DNA of 64,000 nt, taken from NCBI RefSeq assembly GCF_030272615.1, contig NC_081405.1:155725454-155789453 (forward strand), read 5' to 3'. Numbering within the stretch: the first letter of the stretch is position 1; each line of letters opens with the position of its first letter. The position numbers and the translations under genes were made by a program. Below are positions 62,330 through 64,000 of this stretch, in pieces. The stretch comes from Cryptomeria japonica. Its lineage: Eukaryota; Streptophyta; Pinopsida; Cupressales; Cupressaceae. The notes beneath the pieces are model-generated. The model did no database searches. It saw only the letters and a program-made list of their open reading frames with translations, and was not told where the DNA came from.

Positions 62330-63277
62330 CCTAAAATATCTTCTAGCTCTTTCCTCAAATCTTGAATTCCTTTCAGGACATCTAGATGCAAAATGACCTA
62401 TCTTATTACATGCGAAACATTTAAAAGGTGATTTTCCTTCATACTTACTTCCTATCGGACCCTTAGGTACCCCTCTAGCAAATAGGGCTTCAAGTTGCTC
62501 AAAATTTTCATCTTCTTTCTTCATTTCCTCTAGTTCCTTAGCATATAAGTCTTTCCAATCACTCTTGCTGGTAGATGATGTAGATGCATGAAAAGCAAGT
62601 TCAGATTTTGCAATTCCAGAAGAACCAAATTCCTCAAGCTCAAAACCAAATAACTTTCCAACCAAGGTATCTCTATTAACAGAGGTGTTTGTCATTGTTC
62701 TCAACTCGTTAATTGGAGTAACCTTCTTCTTATAATTCGATGGTAAAGCTCTCAATACTTTAGAAACTATTTCATCTTCGCTCAGAGATCCACCACAACA
62801 CTGAATTCCTAGAACAATTTTATTAACTCTTTCCATAAAGGCAGCAATCCTTTCATCTTCTTCCATCTTCAGGTTCTTATATCTCACCTGGTAACCATCA
62901 ATTTTAGCAATTTTAACAGTAGGGTTACCTTCATTCAAAGTCTCCAATTTATCCCATATAGTCTTTGCAGTTAATTTGTCGGTTAGTCCCATAATTCACT
63001 GATCAGAAAGTGCACACAAAAGGGCTTCTCTAGCTCTACAATCATTTTCAATGTCCTTATCCAATCCTATCGGAGGAGGATTGTCAGATGCCAGATTGTG
63101 AGGTATATATCCTTTCTCAGTGATCTCCCAAATCTCCTTGCCAAGACATCTCAAATGAGTCTCCATCTGAATCTTCCATATCCTGTAATTTCTTCCATCA
63201 AGCCTAGGAATTTCTCTCTGAAAAATAGCTGCAGATGTAATTGAACTATTAGATGTCATAGGATCTTCCTCAAACAT
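62330..63277 (-). pseudogene. Copia-B gag
   Basis: Starts MFEEDPMTSNSSITSAAIFQ at 63277. The frame is open except for one TGA (62995-62993) between SDQ and IMGLTDKL. UBN2-type gag text follows: WDKLETLNEGNPTVKIAKID, RYKNLKMEEDERIAAFMERV, GGSLSEDEIVSKVLRALPSN. The zinc knuckle CFACNKIGHFASRC is intact, unlike those of the other elements here. The Gypsy-1 insertion ends it after RARRYFRP; the open frame that runs on to 62195 is Gypsy LTR sequence, not gag. Gag resumes at 47116. Confidence 0.87.
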
Positions 63278-63300
63278 TTAAGCTTCTACAGAGAGGACCG

Positions 63301-63313
63301 GGCTCTGATACCA
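63301..63313 (-). other. Copia-B primer binding site
   Basis: Minus-strand TGGTATCAGAGCC, a perfect initiator-Met match, two bases inside the 5' LTR. Confidence 0.9.
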
Positions 63314-63315
63314 AT

Positions 63316-64000
63316 TGTTAGATATCTCAAATAATTGGTGAACAACTGAGATAGGGGGGTGAATCAGTTGTTAACAGATAATAGAACTTTAAGCATTAAA
63401 ACCTTATTACCAAAATACATAAACAAAATACTGGAATAGTAGATATAATAGTTAAGCACAAATATAATCCATAGAACAATTACCAACCATCCACAAAAGA
63501 TAACACCAAGATTTGTATGTGGAAAACCTGGTAAAGAGAAAAACCATGATAGGAAGCCTGCCCACAGTTAGATAATACTTCTACAGTAAGTATGTGATTA
63601 CATAAAGAAGGGTCTGCACATGCAGGAAGGCCAACATCCTAGAGCGCACTGCTCATCACAAAAGGAGCCTCACTGGCTACAAAATAAATCTAGACTACAA
63701 TCTGGAAAGAAGAATGAACTACAAGAATAGTATCTCCTATGCCTGAATACAGTTCTGGTTAAGCTCAGTACCAGAGGTCTTAAACCTCTTTCACCAACCC
63801 AATTCGATCACCTATGATCGACCAAAAACTCTACATATGATTACAACCTTATTCACACACAGATAATCCTATATCCCAAAAACACATATGCCATGATCTA
63901 CAAAGAGATCTTACATCATATTTATACCAACCCGTGACCTAAACAATTAGGTCGGCCACTTAAAAGATAATATAATAAATTCATAACTTGAACCCACAAT
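63316..64000 (-). repeat. 5' LTR of Copia-B, cut by the window edge
   Basis: 685 bp of LTR starting TGTTAGATATCTCA in plus coordinates. It matches 37241 onward; about 500 bp more are expected beyond the window. Confidence 0.9.

Larger units (their letters stand above)
37241..64000 (-). mobile_element. Copia-B, host element of the nested stack (runs off the window)
   Basis: This is a minus-strand Copia element split by two insertions. Its 3' LTR is 37241-38373 plus 43395-43466, interrupted by Copia-A. Its pol is at 47116-43847 and its gag at 63277-62330, separated by Gypsy-1. Its 5' LTR starts at 63316 and continues past 64000. The primer site TGGTATCAGAGCC lies at 63313-63301. The tract AAAGAGGGAGAT beside the 3' LTR (43478-43467 on the minus strand) is the polypurine tract. 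The outermost left base pair has changed from TG to TA (TATTAG versus TGTTAG at 63316). Left flank TCCAC is the candidate TSD; its partner is outside the window. It must be the oldest layer of the stack. Confidence 0.85.

Overview
The window looks like nuclear DNA of a gymnosperm, most likely a conifer. It is AT-rich, carries no intact host gene, and is packed with old, mutated LTR retrotransposons that use initiator-Met tRNA primer sites. Its best host-gene remnant reads like a conifer-type (TPS-d) terpene synthase with introns. The species and clade are inferences from these features; I see no bacterial operons, CRISPR array, rRNA or tRNA gene.

Layout. 1-2018: a dead nepenthesin-like aspartic protease fragment (minus strand) inside an ~850-bp direct duplication. 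3514-5872 (minus): exons of a terpene synthase class I domain with a frameshift; a probable N-terminal exon of the same kind lies at 8880-9001. 6836-8390: a second direct duplication carrying a small unidentified ORF. 12041-13161: a solo LTR with a 5-bp target-site duplication (TSD). 14849-15693: a TA-flanked element with terminal inverted repeats (MITE or Tc1/mariner-like). 16060-23748: a very decayed minus-strand Copia (Copia-E) split by a plus-strand LARD-like LTR element (16855-23203, TSD ACAAC). 27145-36122: a decayed plus-strand Copia (Copia-D) with a further 1.5-kb insertion.

37241 to the window end is a nested stack. The host is a minus-strand Copia (Copia-B), whose second LTR runs off the right edge. 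Copia-A (38374-43389, plus, the youngest by LTR similarity) sits inside Copia-B's left LTR. Gypsy-1 (47122-62324, plus, chromovirus-like, TSD TTAGG) split Copia-B between gag and protease. Copia-C (52730-60028, minus, TSD CATCC) then split Gypsy-1 within the integrase region. Relative order: Copia-B first, Gypsy-1 next, Copia-C after Gypsy-1; Copia-A is also later than Copia-B.

No element appears able to move by itself: each major ORF has stops, frameshifts or lost catalytic or zinc residues. Many of these lesions are C-to-T or G-to-A changes, as expected from deamination of methylated cytosine in silenced repeats. LTR similarities quoted are by-eye counts over aligned stretches of about 300-350 bases, not full alignments.
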